Assembly: GCF_003014485.1 (NCBI RefSeq)
Contig: NZ_PYGA01000016.1
Coordinates: forward strand, 1 to 64,000
Length of the DNA stretch: 64,000 nucleotides
Reading direction: 5' to 3'
DNA from: Murinocardiopsis flavida
GTDB lineage: Bacteria; Actinomycetota; Actinomycetes; Streptosporangiales; Streptosporangiaceae
Shown: positions 23,490 to 31,431 of the stretch, one piece after another
How positions within the stretch are numbered: the first letter of the stretch is position 1
Layout of the letters: the number at the start of each line of letters is the position of its first letter
Notes under the pieces: model-generated
The model's database searches: none
Told to the model about the DNA's origin: nothing
Seen by the model: the letters and a program-made list of their open reading frames with translations, nothing else
Made by a program: the position numbers and the translations under genes

Positions 23490-24425
23490 CTACGTGTACG
23501 GCCCGAGGAACCTCTCACCATTGAGGTGAATCATGTGCGTCGGGTCGGAGGCACACCACGCCTCGGTCTCCCAGGCGAGGTCGGCAAGGAACTTGCGCAT
23601 CGTGGTCCGGTCCGGGAAGCACGAGACGTAGACGAGTCCGGCAGTCGACCCGGCGAACAACGCCTGGAGCTCGCCGTGGCGCTTTGCGTCCACCGGACCA
23701 TGCGACGAGGCGGCTTCCATCAGGAATAGCCAGTCCTTCTCATGCTGGTACACGACGAGATCGGGCAGCTTGCCGTGCGTGTCGACGGTGACGCCGAGGG
23801 ACGCGAGCTTCTGCTCGTCGAAGTGCATGAGCTTTTCGTCCGCGTCGCCGATGTAGAGCACCTCGCCGCCGGGGATGAAGAAGCCGCAGAAGTCGTCGAT
23901 CATCTGCTTGATGAGCACGTTCTGGCCACCGCCGCCGAGTGTGAGGTCCACCCCTCCGGGAAGCGTGACGGGGATCCGCGTCATCGTGCGTGCAGCCTGG
24001 TACATCGAGAGCAGGCCAGGAGCCGCAGCGAGATACTCGGCGATCGCGTCAACGAACTCGGGTGTGCCGTACTTGCGGATGACCCCTACGGCCTCCGGGT
24101 TGAGGCGGTAGTTGTTGTCCTTCGAATTCGTGGCCCTGCTGGGATCGTCGTCGTTGTAGATGATGAAGCCTGCGTCACGGAACTGGTGCAGCGTCTGTCG
24201 GCGATAGGTCTCGCGGGTGTTCTCCGCGATTTCGTGCCCGAGCCGGTCGCGGATCCAGTCCAGGATCGCCCGGACACCGAGCATCGGGTTCGTGGCGTCG
24301 GCCCACTCGCTGCCCTCGTCCAGATGGGCGAGGGCGAGCAGTGTGCGACCGCTCCGCTCGTTGGATCGGGCTTTGTCGAAGCCGAAGGCATTGAGGATCT
24401 CACGAGCCTCGTCGAGACGCGTCAT
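23490..24425 (-). CDS. BsuBI/PstI-type type II restriction endonuclease
   Basis: A 311-residue protein matching the BsuBI/PstI family, whose known members cut CTGCAG. The catalytic PD-(D/E)XK-like part is LPDLVVYQHEKDWLFLMEA (Pro221, Asp222, Glu237) followed by SSHGPVDAKRHGEL with Lys248. The N-terminal helical region contains RRQTLHQFRDAGFI, as in this family, where it helps DNA recognition. The start overlaps the methyltransferase stop (ATGA), so endonuclease is made after methylase from one mRNA. Codon use is less GC-biased than in flanking genes, which suggests transfer. No truncation is seen. Confidence 0.92.
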   Translation of the reverse strand: MTRLDEAREILNAFGFDKARSNERSGRTLLALAHLDEGSEWADATNPMLGVRAILDWIRDRLGHEIAENTRETYRRQTLHQFRDAGFIIYNDDDPSRATNSKDNNYRLNPEAVGVIRKYGTPEFVDAIAEYLAAAPGLLSMYQAARTMTRIPVTLPGGVDLTLGGGGQNVLIKQMIDDFCGFFIPGGEVLYIGDADEKLMHFDEQKLASLGVTVDTHGKLPDLVVYQHEKDWLFLMEAASSHGPVDAKRHGELQALFAGSTAGLVYVSCFPDRTTMRKFLADLAWETEAWCASDPTHMIHLNGERFLGPYT

Positions 24426-25918
24426 GCGGTCACCGCGACAGACGCGAGCACGGACTCTGTGGTCGCGTCGATGCTCAACTGATCGCCCGGGTCGACCTCC
24501 CCCAATTCCCGGAGCTGATCGAATGACGGGAACCGCATCTGCCGGAGGTCAGTGGCGTTCACCTGCGTGTGACCGGAGAAGACGCGGAAGTAGCTGTCGA
24601 GCTGCGTCGAATTCAAGAAGACCACGAGACCTCGGGCCACCTGCTCGTCCAGGCCGTGCCCATCCTCATGGATGTAGTTGAGCTTGTTGTCGAAGGCCAC
24701 GTCCTCGCTCGACTGCCACACCGCTGCGACGACGCGGCGGCGCTCTTCCTTGGCGGAGAAGCGCTTGATAAGTACGTAGGTGCCTCCCGGCACAAGCAGT
24801 CTGGAGGCGGTGGCGGGACCCGCATGGAACCACTCCGGCTTCTTCGCCCCGACAGGGTGACGGGACACCCCGCCGCGCAGATGGGTCGCGTTGACCATCG
24901 GCACTGCCCCTTCGACTTGATCCTGGTGGAGCAGGTCGCGCGCACGGAAGTCGACGACCCTGCCCGTCGAGACCGAGAGGCCGAGGTTCTGGAGGGTATG
25001 TGTGACGTGGGTCGTCATCCAGGCGACGGCCTGTGCGTCCTTCTCGGCCGCGGGCACGTGAATGAAGTCGGGGGTGACGATGTCCTGGTACGCGACGGTC
25101 CTTGTGGAAGGCACGGTGCTGTGGTCGCGGGACGTATGGACGACGACCTCGTCAGGCGTCCGCCCGACGGTCGCCGAGACGACGATCGACTCCTGGAGCA
25201 CCCCGGCGTCGCCGAAGACCTTGGAACGGCTCTCGAAGGTGTGCATCGCGTCGATGCCGGCGAGCCGTACGAACTCACGCCGGAACGCCGAGTAGTACGT
25301 GCCGTTCATCCACGAGCGCGGGGTGATGGCAACCTGCTGCCCGCCCTCTCCGAGGATCCGCAGTCCGACGGCGAGGAATGCCGCGTAGACGTTCGGCACG
25401 TTGATGCCGGCGGAGCGGAGCAGGACCTGAGCAGCGCATCCGGTACGGAGCTTCGCATAGGGCGGATTCTGGATCACGAGGTCGTAGCGCTCGGCAGTGC
25501 CCAAGGCCCAAGAGAGGAAGTCGGCATCGACAAGGTCTGAAGTAGCCCCGGTGGCGGCCTCGATGTCGGCGAGTGTCTCGCTCAGCACGGGGTGGAGCAC
25601 GGTGTCGTTCTCAACGGTGGTGACGTGTACGCGCAGATCAGGACGGGCGGCGTACAGGCGCTCTACAAGAGCCGCCGTAAGGATCCCGCTCCCGGCGCCG
25701 GGGTCGAGGATCCTAATGCTCTCGCCCCGCGGGACACGCGGGAGGCCCGCGATGATGCGGGCGGCCGACTGCGGGGTTAGGTACTGGCCGCGCGCCGCCC
25801 GTTCGGTGGGATCCAGCCGAGCGAGAGCAGCGGCGCGACGGACCTCTGCGCGTTCCAGCAAATCGACGCGCTGAATCTCGGTCACGCGATCGTCCGTCGA
25901 TCGCAGTTCGCTGCTCAT
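24422..25918 (-). CDS. Type II N6-adenine DNA methyltransferase (PstI/BsuBI partner)
   Basis: A 498-residue gamma-type adenine methyltransferase. Motif X-like GQYLTP lies at 44-49, SAM motif I LDPGAGSG at 71-78 and catalytic motif IV NPPY at 151-154. A C-terminal target-recognition region contains KPEWFHAG and FSGHTQVNATDLRQ. It protects sites of the adjacent endonuclease, and CTGCAG is the expected target from family knowledge. I chose ATG 25918; a much longer upstream open frame on this strand has no protein-like features. The upstream gap to the winged-helix gene (25919-26040) should hold the operon promoter; no controller (C) gene is present. Confidence 0.92.
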   Translation of the reverse strand: MSSELRSTDDRVTEIQRVDLLERAEVRRAAALARLDPTERAARGQYLTPQSAARIIAGLPRVPRGESIRILDPGAGSGILTAALVERLYAARPDLRVHVTTVENDTVLHPVLSETLADIEAATGATSDLVDADFLSWALGTAERYDLVIQNPPYAKLRTGCAAQVLLRSAGINVPNVYAAFLAVGLRILGEGGQQVAITPRSWMNGTYYSAFRREFVRLAGIDAMHTFESRSKVFGDAGVLQESIVVSATVGRTPDEVVVHTSRDHSTVPSTRTVAYQDIVTPDFIHVPAAEKDAQAVAWMTTHVTHTLQNLGLSVSTGRVVDFRARDLLHQDQVEGAVPMVNATHLRGGVSRHPVGAKKPEWFHAGPATASRLLVPGGTYVLIKRFSAKEERRRVVAAVWQSSEDVAFDNKLNYIHEDGHGLDEQVARGLVVFLNSTQLDSYFRVFSGHTQVNATDLRQMRFPSFDQLRELGEVDPGDQLSIDATTESVLASVAVTA

Positions 25919-26040
25919 ATGCCCCCGCAACTCCTCGTTCCGACCCTCATCCTGCCTGAGCCCTCTGACATCTGTGGCACGGGCACGACCGGAAGCGAGC
26001 ATAGGGCCCGTCGACCGATCACTTGCGGTTTCAAGACGCC

Positions 26041-27216
26041 TCAGGCGTGCGGGCCGACGGTGACGGCGCCGATGCGCACGCGCGGGGCGGCTTCCATGAT
26101 GGCGCCCACGCGCTGGATCTGCTCGTCCAGGCCGCGGGCCTGCCGGGTGTCGAGCGCGTCGAGCGGTTCCACGGTGATGTCGATCCACCGGCCGGACCGG
26201 CGCTGGTGCCACACGCCCGCGACGGTGCCGTCGATCAGCAGCAGCGGGTAGTTGCCCGCCTGCCCGCGCGCCAGGGCGCGTTCGGCCGCGCGGCCGGGGA
26301 AGACCAGGTCGCGCGGTTGGCAGGCGATTCCGAACGCGTCGAAGTACGGCAGCAGCCGGACGCTGCGGGCGGGCTCGTCCGGCACCTCGGTGTCGCCCGC
26401 GAGCACCCAGGCCGCCGCCCCCTCGACCTCGACCTGCTGCAACTCCCCCGCCATGGACGCGAACAGCTCCGCTGCCCACCCGGGCGGCGCGGCCAGCCAC
26501 CGCGCGAAGTGCCGGGGCGTGGCGGGCCCGTAGGCGTACAGGTAGCGGCGGACGACCTCGGTGACGGCGGCGCGCGCCTCCATCGGGCGGAACCCGGGCA
26601 GCCACCGGCGCGGGCTCGTGTAGGTGACCTTGCGGCCGCGGTCGGGTCCGAAGCACAGCGCGCCGCGGAGGGCGGCCGTGTGCAGCGCCTGCCGCCACCG
26701 CGGCCACATCCCCTGGAAGGCGGGCATGACCGGGTCGGCGGCCCACGGCCCGGTGGCGGCGGTGACGGCGGCGTCGAGTTCGTCGATGGTCAGCTCGGCG
26801 TCCGCCACCGCGGCGGCGATCGCCGCGACGACCTCCTCGATCTGTCCAGGGTCCAGCCGGATGGCCTTGGCCTGCATCGACGTTGCCGGGACCGCGGCCA
26901 GCGCCCCCGTCCACATCGGCAGGTCGCGCGCCGGGAGGAGGTGCACCGTTCCGCGGGGGCCATGCGTCTTGACGAGGGCGCGCTCCTCCCACAGGCCGCG
27001 TCGGACGTCGGTGCGGGTCGCGCCGGCGAGCCGCAGCCCGATGGACAGTTCCGCCGCCGACATCACCTGGGCGTGTGCGCCGCACATCGCGGCGACGACA
27101 TCGGCGGGCCCGGTGGCGGCGGTGTCGACGGGGACGGACAGCGCGTTGCGGTCCAGCCGGCGGGCGCGGACACCGGCCCAGGACAGGCGCTGCACGGCGG
27201 GTGCGGGGGTCGTCAT
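26041..27216 (-). CDS. Winged-helix DNA-binding domain protein (YcaQ/AlkX-like)
   Basis: The 391-residue protein is of the winged-helix DNA-binding family represented by YcaQ/AlkX and actinobacterial relatives, some of which are DNA glycosylases for crosslinks. Features are LSWAGVRARRLDRN near the start, QVMSAAELSIGLRLAG, RGTVHLLPARDLP, and LLPYFDAFGI with a C-terminal PLLLIDGTVAGVWHQRR. The short QxQ catalytic motif known from YcaQ is not obvious, so activity is unsure. ATG 27216 follows GAGGAG at a slightly long spacing. The last 25 bases are repeated at 23384, marking insertion of the RM module at this gene's 3' end. It is divergent from a WYL regulator. Confidence 0.85.
   Translation of the reverse strand: MTTPAPAVQRLSWAGVRARRLDRNALSVPVDTAATGPADVVAAMCGAHAQVMSAAELSIGLRLAGATRTDVRRGLWEERALVKTHGPRGTVHLLPARDLPMWTGALAAVPATSMQAKAIRLDPGQIEEVVAAIAAAVADAELTIDELDAAVTAATGPWAADPVMPAFQGMWPRWRQALHTAALRGALCFGPDRGRKVTYTSPRRWLPGFRPMEARAAVTEVVRRYLYAYGPATPRHFARWLAAPPGWAAELFASMAGELQQVEVEGAAAWVLAGDTEVPDEPARSVRLLPYFDAFGIACQPRDLVFPGRAAERALARGQAGNYPLLLIDGTVAGVWHQRRSGRWIDITVEPLDALDTRQARGLDEQIQRVGAIMEAAPRVRIGAVTVGPHA
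26045..26069. repeat. 25-bp direct repeat, right boundary of the RM insertion
   Basis: Second exact copy of 23384-23408, forming the final codons of the intact winged-helix gene. The copies are 2661 bases apart and bracket the RM genes. Confidence 0.85.
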
Positions 27217-27272
27217 CGGGGAGGTCTCCTCAGGGTCCGGCCGCTGTTCGGCCGCCGGTGCCGACACTAGGC

Positions 27273-27296
27273 GGGAACTAGGACGGTCCTTGTCCC
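27273..27296. promoter_or_regulatory. Inverted repeat between winged-helix and WYL genes
   Basis: An imperfect palindrome with AGGAC-G-GTCCT at the core and GGGA/TCCC at the ends. It lies 24 bases upstream of the WYL start in the divergent promoter and is a candidate autoregulatory site. Confidence 0.45.
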
Positions 27297-27319
27297 AGAT
27301 TGCTGGCATGCTGCGGGGT

Positions 27320-28279
27320 ATGAGCGACACACCGGCGCGGCTGCTGACACTGCTGTCCCTCCTCCAGACCCCGCGGGAATGGCCCGGCAGCGAACTCGCC
27401 GAGCGCCTGCGCGTCAGTCCCCGGACGATCCGCCGCGACGTCGACCGCCTGCGCGACCTGGGCTACCCCGTCCAGGCGACCATGGGCTCGGTGGGCGGCT
27501 ACCGCCTCATGGCGGGGGCGGCCATGCCGCCGCTGCTGCTGGACGACGAGGAGGCGGTCGCCATCGCGGTGGGCCTGCGCGCGGCGGCGGGGTCCGCCGT
27601 GGACGGCATCGAGGAGGCGTCGGTGCGCGCCCTCACCAAGCTCGAACAGGTCCTGCCGTCCCGGCTGCGGCACCGGGTGTCGACGCTGGGCGCCGCGACC
27701 GTGCCGGTGCGCGACAGCGCCGGCCCGAACGTCGACCCGGAGGTCCTGACCGTCCTCGCGGCCGCGGCCGCCAACACCGAGAAGGTGCGCTTCGGCTACC
27801 GGTCGTGGAACGGCGCGGAGACCCGGCGCCTGGTCGAACCCCACCGCCTCGTCACCGCGTGGCGGCGCTGGTACTTCGTCGGCTACGACAACGACCGCGC
27901 CGACTGGCGGATCTTCCGGGTCGACCGGATCACCGAGGCGCGCGCCACCGGTGCGCGCGCGGCGCCGCGGGCGCTCCCCGCAGAGGACGCCGCGGCGTTC
28001 GTCACCGAGCGGCTCCACTCCCTTGAGCCCACCTACCGGGCCGTGGCGACCCTGCACGCCCCCTTCGCCGAGGTCGTGGGCCGCCTCGGGGACGGCCCGG
28101 GCGACCTGGAACCGCTCGACGAGCACAGCTGCCGGCTGCACGGCCACACCGACACCCTGGAGTGGCTGGCGTTCCGGCTGATGATGATCGGCTGCGAGTT
28201 CGAGGTGCACGAGCCGCCGGAGCTCGCCGAGTTCCTGCGCGGCCTGGGCGCGCGGGTGACGCGCGCCTCGGGCGGGTGA
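27320..28279 (+). CDS. WYL-domain transcriptional regulator (HTH_11-WYL-WCX)
   Basis: A 319-residue one-component regulator. The N-terminal DeoR-like winged helix (about 5-65) has ELAERLRVSPRTIRRDVDRLRDLGYPV. The WYL domain (about 140-205) has VRFGYRSWNGAETRRLVEPHRLVTAWRRWYFVGYDNDR and WRIFRVDRI; a WCX extension ends the protein. WYL proteins sense nucleic acids or nucleotides and often respond to DNA damage or phage. Divergence from a putative DNA-repair winged-helix gene fits that theme but is only context. It converges with the GNAT gene, with three bases between stops. Confidence 0.9.
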   Translation: MSDTPARLLTLLSLLQTPREWPGSELAERLRVSPRTIRRDVDRLRDLGYPVQATMGSVGGYRLMAGAAMPPLLLDDEEAVAIAVGLRAAAGSAVDGIEEASVRALTKLEQVLPSRLRHRVSTLGAATVPVRDSAGPNVDPEVLTVLAAAAANTEKVRFGYRSWNGAETRRLVEPHRLVTAWRRWYFVGYDNDRADWRIFRVDRITEARATGARAAPRALPAEDAAAFVTERLHSLEPTYRAVATLHAPFAEVVGRLGDGPGDLEPLDEHSCRLHGHTDTLEWLAFRLMMIGCEFEVHEPPELAEFLRGLGARVTRASGG

Positions 28280-28282
28280 CGC

Positions 28283-28711
28283 TCAGCCGAGCCGCTTGTC
28301 GAAGTGGAACGCGGCGATGTCCATGCGTTCGCGGAAGTAGAACCGGTGGGCGTCGTGGCGCTGCACACCGGAGTCGAGGTCGAGGCGGTGGCAGCCGAGG
28401 TCGCGGGCGCGCTGCTCCAGGTAGCCGAGGAGCGCGCGGCCGACCCCCGCGGAGCGGCCGCGCTCGGCGGTCACCAGGTCATCGACGTAGAGCTTGCGCA
28501 GCGCGCTCGTGCCGACCATGACCCGCCAGCCCGCGACCCCGGCGCACGCGCCATCGGTGTAGGCGGCGCTGAAGCGCAGCCCCTGCCGGTGCCCCTCGTC
28601 GTACACCTCGTGCAGCAGCGTCTCGGTCAGGTGCGGGCGGAGCTCCAGCAGGACCGGCAGGACCTCGGAGCCGAGCCGGTCGTCGCCCGGCCCGATGTCG
28701 ATGATCTTCAT
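28283..28711 (-). CDS. GNAT-family N-acetyltransferase
   Basis: A 142-residue single-domain acetyltransferase with the acetyl-CoA pyrophosphate loop motif GRSAGVGRALLGYLEQRARDLG. The C-terminal strand-helix SGVQRHDAHRFYFRERMDI is the usual N-H-A-FY-K-GF-like region. It resembles small actinomycete GNATs of unknown substrate. It converges with the WYL regulator and shares no obvious operon; the next leftward gene is 66 bases upstream. Confidence 0.85.
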   Translation of the reverse strand: MKIIDIGPGDDRLGSEVLPVLLELRPHLTETLLHEVYDEGHRQGLRFSAAYTDGACAGVAGWRVMVGTSALRKLYVDDLVTAERGRSAGVGRALLGYLEQRARDLGCHRLDLDSGVQRHDAHRFYFRERMDIAAFHFDKRLG

Positions 28712-28777
28712 AGCCGAACCCTACGGCGCGGCCCGCGCAGCAACGCGGCCCCGTTGCCCGGCCAGGGCGTCCGGCCG

Positions 28778-29062
28778 CTACGGGGCCTCGGTGGCGGAGA
28801 TGCGGTACTTCGCCACTGAAGCGTCGCGGATGTCGGCCTGCTGCCCGGGGTCGGGTCCGGCGCCGCGGAACCGGTCGAGGTCGGCGTCGGACTCCCACCG
28901 CTCGTAGACGTTGATCCGGGCGGGGTCGAGGGGGTCGGCGGCGAGGACGAAGTCCAGGCAGCCGGGTGCGGCGCGGGCCGCTTCGATGATCGCGCGGCAC
29001 CCGGCGAGGTAGTCGCCGCGGGCCTGGGGGTCGACGTAGAGCCGTCCGGACACGATGAGCAC
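28778..29062 (-). CDS. Antibiotic biosynthesis monooxygenase (ABM)-family small protein
   Basis: A 94-residue ferredoxin-like dimeric alpha/beta-barrel protein. It has VSGRLYVDPQARGDYLAGCRAIIEAARAAPGCLDF and VYERWESDADLDRFR, the standard ABM signature; cofactor-free oxygenases and heme-degrading proteins share this fold. The GTG start at 29062 has GGAGGA six bases upstream, so I reject the longer frame from 29134. It is the second leftward gene after marR (127-base gap), so it may share that transcript or have its own promoter. Substrate is unknown. Confidence 0.82.
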   Translation of the reverse strand: MLIVSGRLYVDPQARGDYLAGCRAIIEAARAAPGCLDFVLAADPLDPARINVYERWESDADLDRFRGAGPDPGQQADIRDASVAKYRISATEAP

Positions 29063-29189
29063 GCCGGTCCTCCGTTGGTCGAGCAGTGGTCGGCCCCGAA
29101 CGCTAGCGTGCGCCTGCGACAGTCCGGCGGACACGGCGCCCGCGGTAGTGCGGCGGGCACGACGGACGGGGCCGGACGCGGGGCCGCCG

Positions 29190-29630
29190 TCAGCCTGCCG
29201 CGCCTTCGGGGCCCTCCCAGGTGGGCAGCGCCAGGACGGCGCTCATGCGCCGCAGTTCGTCGCGGTGCAGTGCGCTGAGCCGGGCGAGGTCGCGCTGGCC
29301 GGCCGCCGTGAGCTGCACCCGGATCGCGCGCGCGTCGGGCGGGTGCGGGGCGCGGTCGACCAGCCCCTGCTTCTGCGCGCGGTCGACCAGCTCCACGACG
29401 CTGTGGTGGCGCAACTGGAGGCGGTCGGCGAGTTCGCGCATGGTCGCCCATTCGCGGCCGGGGAAGCCCTTGAGCGCGAGCAGTAGCTGGTAGTGCTGCG
29501 GGGTGAGCCCGTGGCTGCGGACCGCTTCCTCGCTGAACCGCAGGTAGCGCCGGATCCCGAAGCGGAAGCGCGCCAGCGCCTCGAAGTCCTGCTTGGTCAG
29601 CGGAGCGGACTCGGTGCGCCCGTCGTCCAT
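29190..29630 (-). CDS. MarR-family regulator
   Basis: A 146-residue winged-helix repressor with FRFGIRRYLRFSEEAVRSHGLTPQHYQLLLALKG, ELADRLQLRHHSVVELVDRAQKQGLVDRA and the wing PPDARAIRVQLTAAG. No redox-sensing cysteine is present, so a phenolic or other small ligand is more likely than an oxidant. The ATG at 29630 is preceded by GGAGG; a longer frame with an ATG at 29651 is possible. A palindrome (29710-29724) lies upstream in the divergent promoter facing a small gene and the SPFH gene, pointing to autoregulation and control of those genes. Confidence 0.88.
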   Translation of the reverse strand: MDDGRTESAPLTKQDFEALARFRFGIRRYLRFSEEAVRSHGLTPQHYQLLLALKGFPGREWATMRELADRLQLRHHSVVELVDRAQKQGLVDRAPHPPDARAIRVQLTAAGQRDLARLSALHRDELRRMSAVLALPTWEGPEGAAG

Positions 29631-29709
29631 GCGCCCGTCCTCCCTAGGCATGGACTCATGTAACCACGTCGGTGGCCGGCCGCCGACGTGATCCTGCCGA
29701 AGCCGATTG

Positions 29710-29724
29710 TATCGTGATACGATA
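29710..29724. promoter_or_regulatory. MarR-type operator palindrome
   Basis: Perfect TATCGT-GAT-ACGATA, an AT-rich island in GC-rich DNA, 80 bases upstream of marR and 64 upstream of the small gene at 29788. Size and symmetry fit a MarR dimer. Confidence 0.65.
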
Positions 29725-29787
29725 TTAACCTTTCGGCGGCCACCGCCTTCCGGCTGCGGCGCCGGCACCCTCCCAGGAGGTGCGGTC

Positions 29788-29991
29788 ATGCCCGGTGCAC
29801 ACCAGTCCCCACGCGACCCCGCTGCCCCCCGACGGCGGCGCCCCGTCCTCGGCGCGCCCATCGCGCGCCCCACCAGCGGCGAGCCCGACGCCGACTCCGG
29901 CGGCTGCTGGCCGCCGCCCGCCCCGTGGCCGGCGCCCGGCGGCTGGCTCGAATCCGGCCTGCTCGACCGGCTCCGCCCGCCGTCGCGCTAG
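29788..29991 (+). CDS. Small Pro/Arg-rich protein, 67 aa
   Basis: I do not recognise it. The ATG at 29788 has an excellent AGGAGGT five bases upstream, which is the main reason to accept it. The N-terminal half is basic (APRRRRPVLGAPIAR). The second half is rich in Pro and Trp (CWPPPAPWPAPGGWLESGLL) and could associate with membrane or a partner. It lies between the MarR operator and the SPFH gene in the same direction, about 100 bases before the latter, so it may be the first gene of a MarR-controlled transcript. Confidence 0.5.
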   Translation: MPGAHQSPRDPAAPRRRRPVLGAPIARPTSGEPDADSGGCWPPPAPWPAPGGWLESGLLDRLRPPSR

Positions 29992-30090
29992 CCGCCCCAG
30001 TCCCACCCCAGTCGAGTCGACGACGACTCGCCGGTGCTCCACCGGGCGCGGGCCGGTGCGAACGCGAGCGGGCCGGTAATGGAGGACGCC

Positions 30091-31050
30091 ATGTCGGTCA
30101 TCATCTTCCTACTCATCGCGGCCCTGGTCGTCGGCGCCATCGGCGTCGGGGCGGGCGTCCGCATCGTCAAGCAGTACGAGCGCGGTGTCGTCTTCCGGTT
30201 CGGGCGCGTGCTGCCCGATACCCGGCGCCCCGGGCTCGTGTTCCTCATCCCCTTTGTCGACCAGATGCACAAGATCAACATGCAGATCGTCACCATGCCG
30301 GTGCCCGCCCAGGACGGCATCACCCGCGACAACGTGACGGTCCGCGTCGACGCCGTCGTCTACTTCAGCGTCGTCGACCCGGTGCGGGTGGCGGTCGACA
30401 TCCAGGACTACATCGCCGCGATCGGCCAGGCGGCGCAGACCTCGCTGCGGTCCATCATCGGCAAGAGCGAACTCGACGACCTGCTGTCCAACCGCGAGCG
30501 CCTCAACCAGGGGCTGGAGCTGATGATCGACAGCCCGGCGCTGGGCTGGGGCGTGCACATCGAGCGGGTCGACATCAAGGACGTCGCGCTGCCCGAGTCG
30601 ATGAAGCGGTCGATGTCGCGCCAGGCCGAGGCGGAGCGCGAGCGGCGCTCCCGCATCATCACGGCCGACGGCGAGCTCCAGGCGTCCGAGAAGCTCGCCA
30701 CTGCCGCCGAGACCATGGCCGAGCACCCGGCGGCGCTGCAACTCCGCCTCTTGCAGACCGTTGTCGAGGTCGCCTCGGAGAAGAACTCCACCCTCGTCCT
30801 GCCGTTCCCGGTCGAGCTCCTGCGCTTCCTCGAACGCGCCACCCCGGCCGAGACCGGCGGCGCGCCCGCCGCCGCGGAACAGTCGGCGGAGCGGTCGGAC
30901 GAGCCGTCCGCCGAGCAGCCCGTCGAGCCGGCCGAACCGCGCCGCCCGATAACCGCGGAGGACACCGCCCCCGAGCAGGTCACACACGTCGACGGGCGGT
31001 CGGCCGCCATCGGCCGCCCGCCGGCATCGACACCGGTGCCGCACACCTGA
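30091..31050 (+). CDS. SPFH/band-7 (slipin-type) membrane protein
   Basis: A 319-residue stomatin-like protein. An N-terminal membrane helix (residues 3-24, MSVIIFLLIAALVVGAIGVG) is followed by the band-7 domain: RIVKQYERGVVFRFGRVL, RPGLVFLIPFVD, MQIVTMPVPAQDGITRDNVTVRVDAVVYF, then a coiled coil SRQAEAERERRSRIITADGE. Such proteins form oligomeric rings on membrane microdomains and support membrane protein quality control. The last about 70 residues are a Glu/Pro/Ala-rich disordered tail. ATG 30091 has GGAGG five bases upstream. No NfeD partner gene is adjacent. Confidence 0.9.
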   Translation: MSVIIFLLIAALVVGAIGVGAGVRIVKQYERGVVFRFGRVLPDTRRPGLVFLIPFVDQMHKINMQIVTMPVPAQDGITRDNVTVRVDAVVYFSVVDPVRVAVDIQDYIAAIGQAAQTSLRSIIGKSELDDLLSNRERLNQGLELMIDSPALGWGVHIERVDIKDVALPESMKRSMSRQAEAERERRSRIITADGELQASEKLATAAETMAEHPAALQLRLLQTVVEVASEKNSTLVLPFPVELLRFLERATPAETGGAPAAAEQSAERSDEPSAEQPVEPAEPRRPITAEDTAPEQVTHVDGRSAAIGRPPASTPVPHT

Positions 31051-31060
31051 GCGCGCCCGG

Positions 31061-31243
31061 TCACTCCTGCCCGGCGGCCCCGCCGGGCGGGAACCGGGTG
31101 TCCGCCTCGACGGCCGCGAGGTAGGCGTCGATGGCGTCGCGGTTGCGGCTCAGGCAGTCGATGCGCTGGCCGAGCCGGGCGGACTCGCGCCGCAGCAGCG
31201 CCGACGTCTCCGCTGTCAGGCACTCCAACGGGAGGTGGATGCC
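31061..31243 (-). pseudogene. 3' fragment of a MerR-family regulator gene
   Basis: Read leftward, residues HLPLECLTAETSALLRRESARLG and RIDCLSRNRDAIDAYLAAVEAD form the C-terminal helix and tail typical of MerR regulators. The DNA-binding half that should precede is absent; the upstream sequence codes for a low-complexity Ala-rich stretch. It has no start near the conserved part. I read it as debris from a lost regulator. On the other strand a 35-residue hydrophobic frame (31239-31346) is possible but weak. Confidence 0.5.
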
Positions 31244-31375
31244 GTCCGAGCCGGTCAGGACCGCCCTCCTGCTGGTCGCCGCCGCACTGGCGACCGTCGC
31301 CGCCGGCGGCCGCCACGCCTTCCCCCCGCACCGCACCGCCCACTGACCGGTCGGAGCAGACGCTCACGCCGCGTC

Positions 31376-31415
31376 CTCGCGTGCGATCGTGAGGACCTCC
31401 ACTGCCGCACGCGAG
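31376..31415. terminator. Hairpin after the acyltransferase gene
   Basis: Perfect arms CTCGCGTGCG (31376-31385) and CGCACGCGAG (31406-31415) with a 20-base loop, 17 bases after the leftward acyltransferase stop. Confidence 0.6.
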
Positions 31416-31431
31416 GGGTTTCTCGCGTTCG

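Noticed and set aside
24422-27085. A single 887-codon leftward gene fusing the methyltransferase to upstream sequence
   Set aside because: Residues before MSSELRS are Arg/Gly/Pro-rich shadow of the winged-helix gene. The methyltransferase has its own start and a normal family length.
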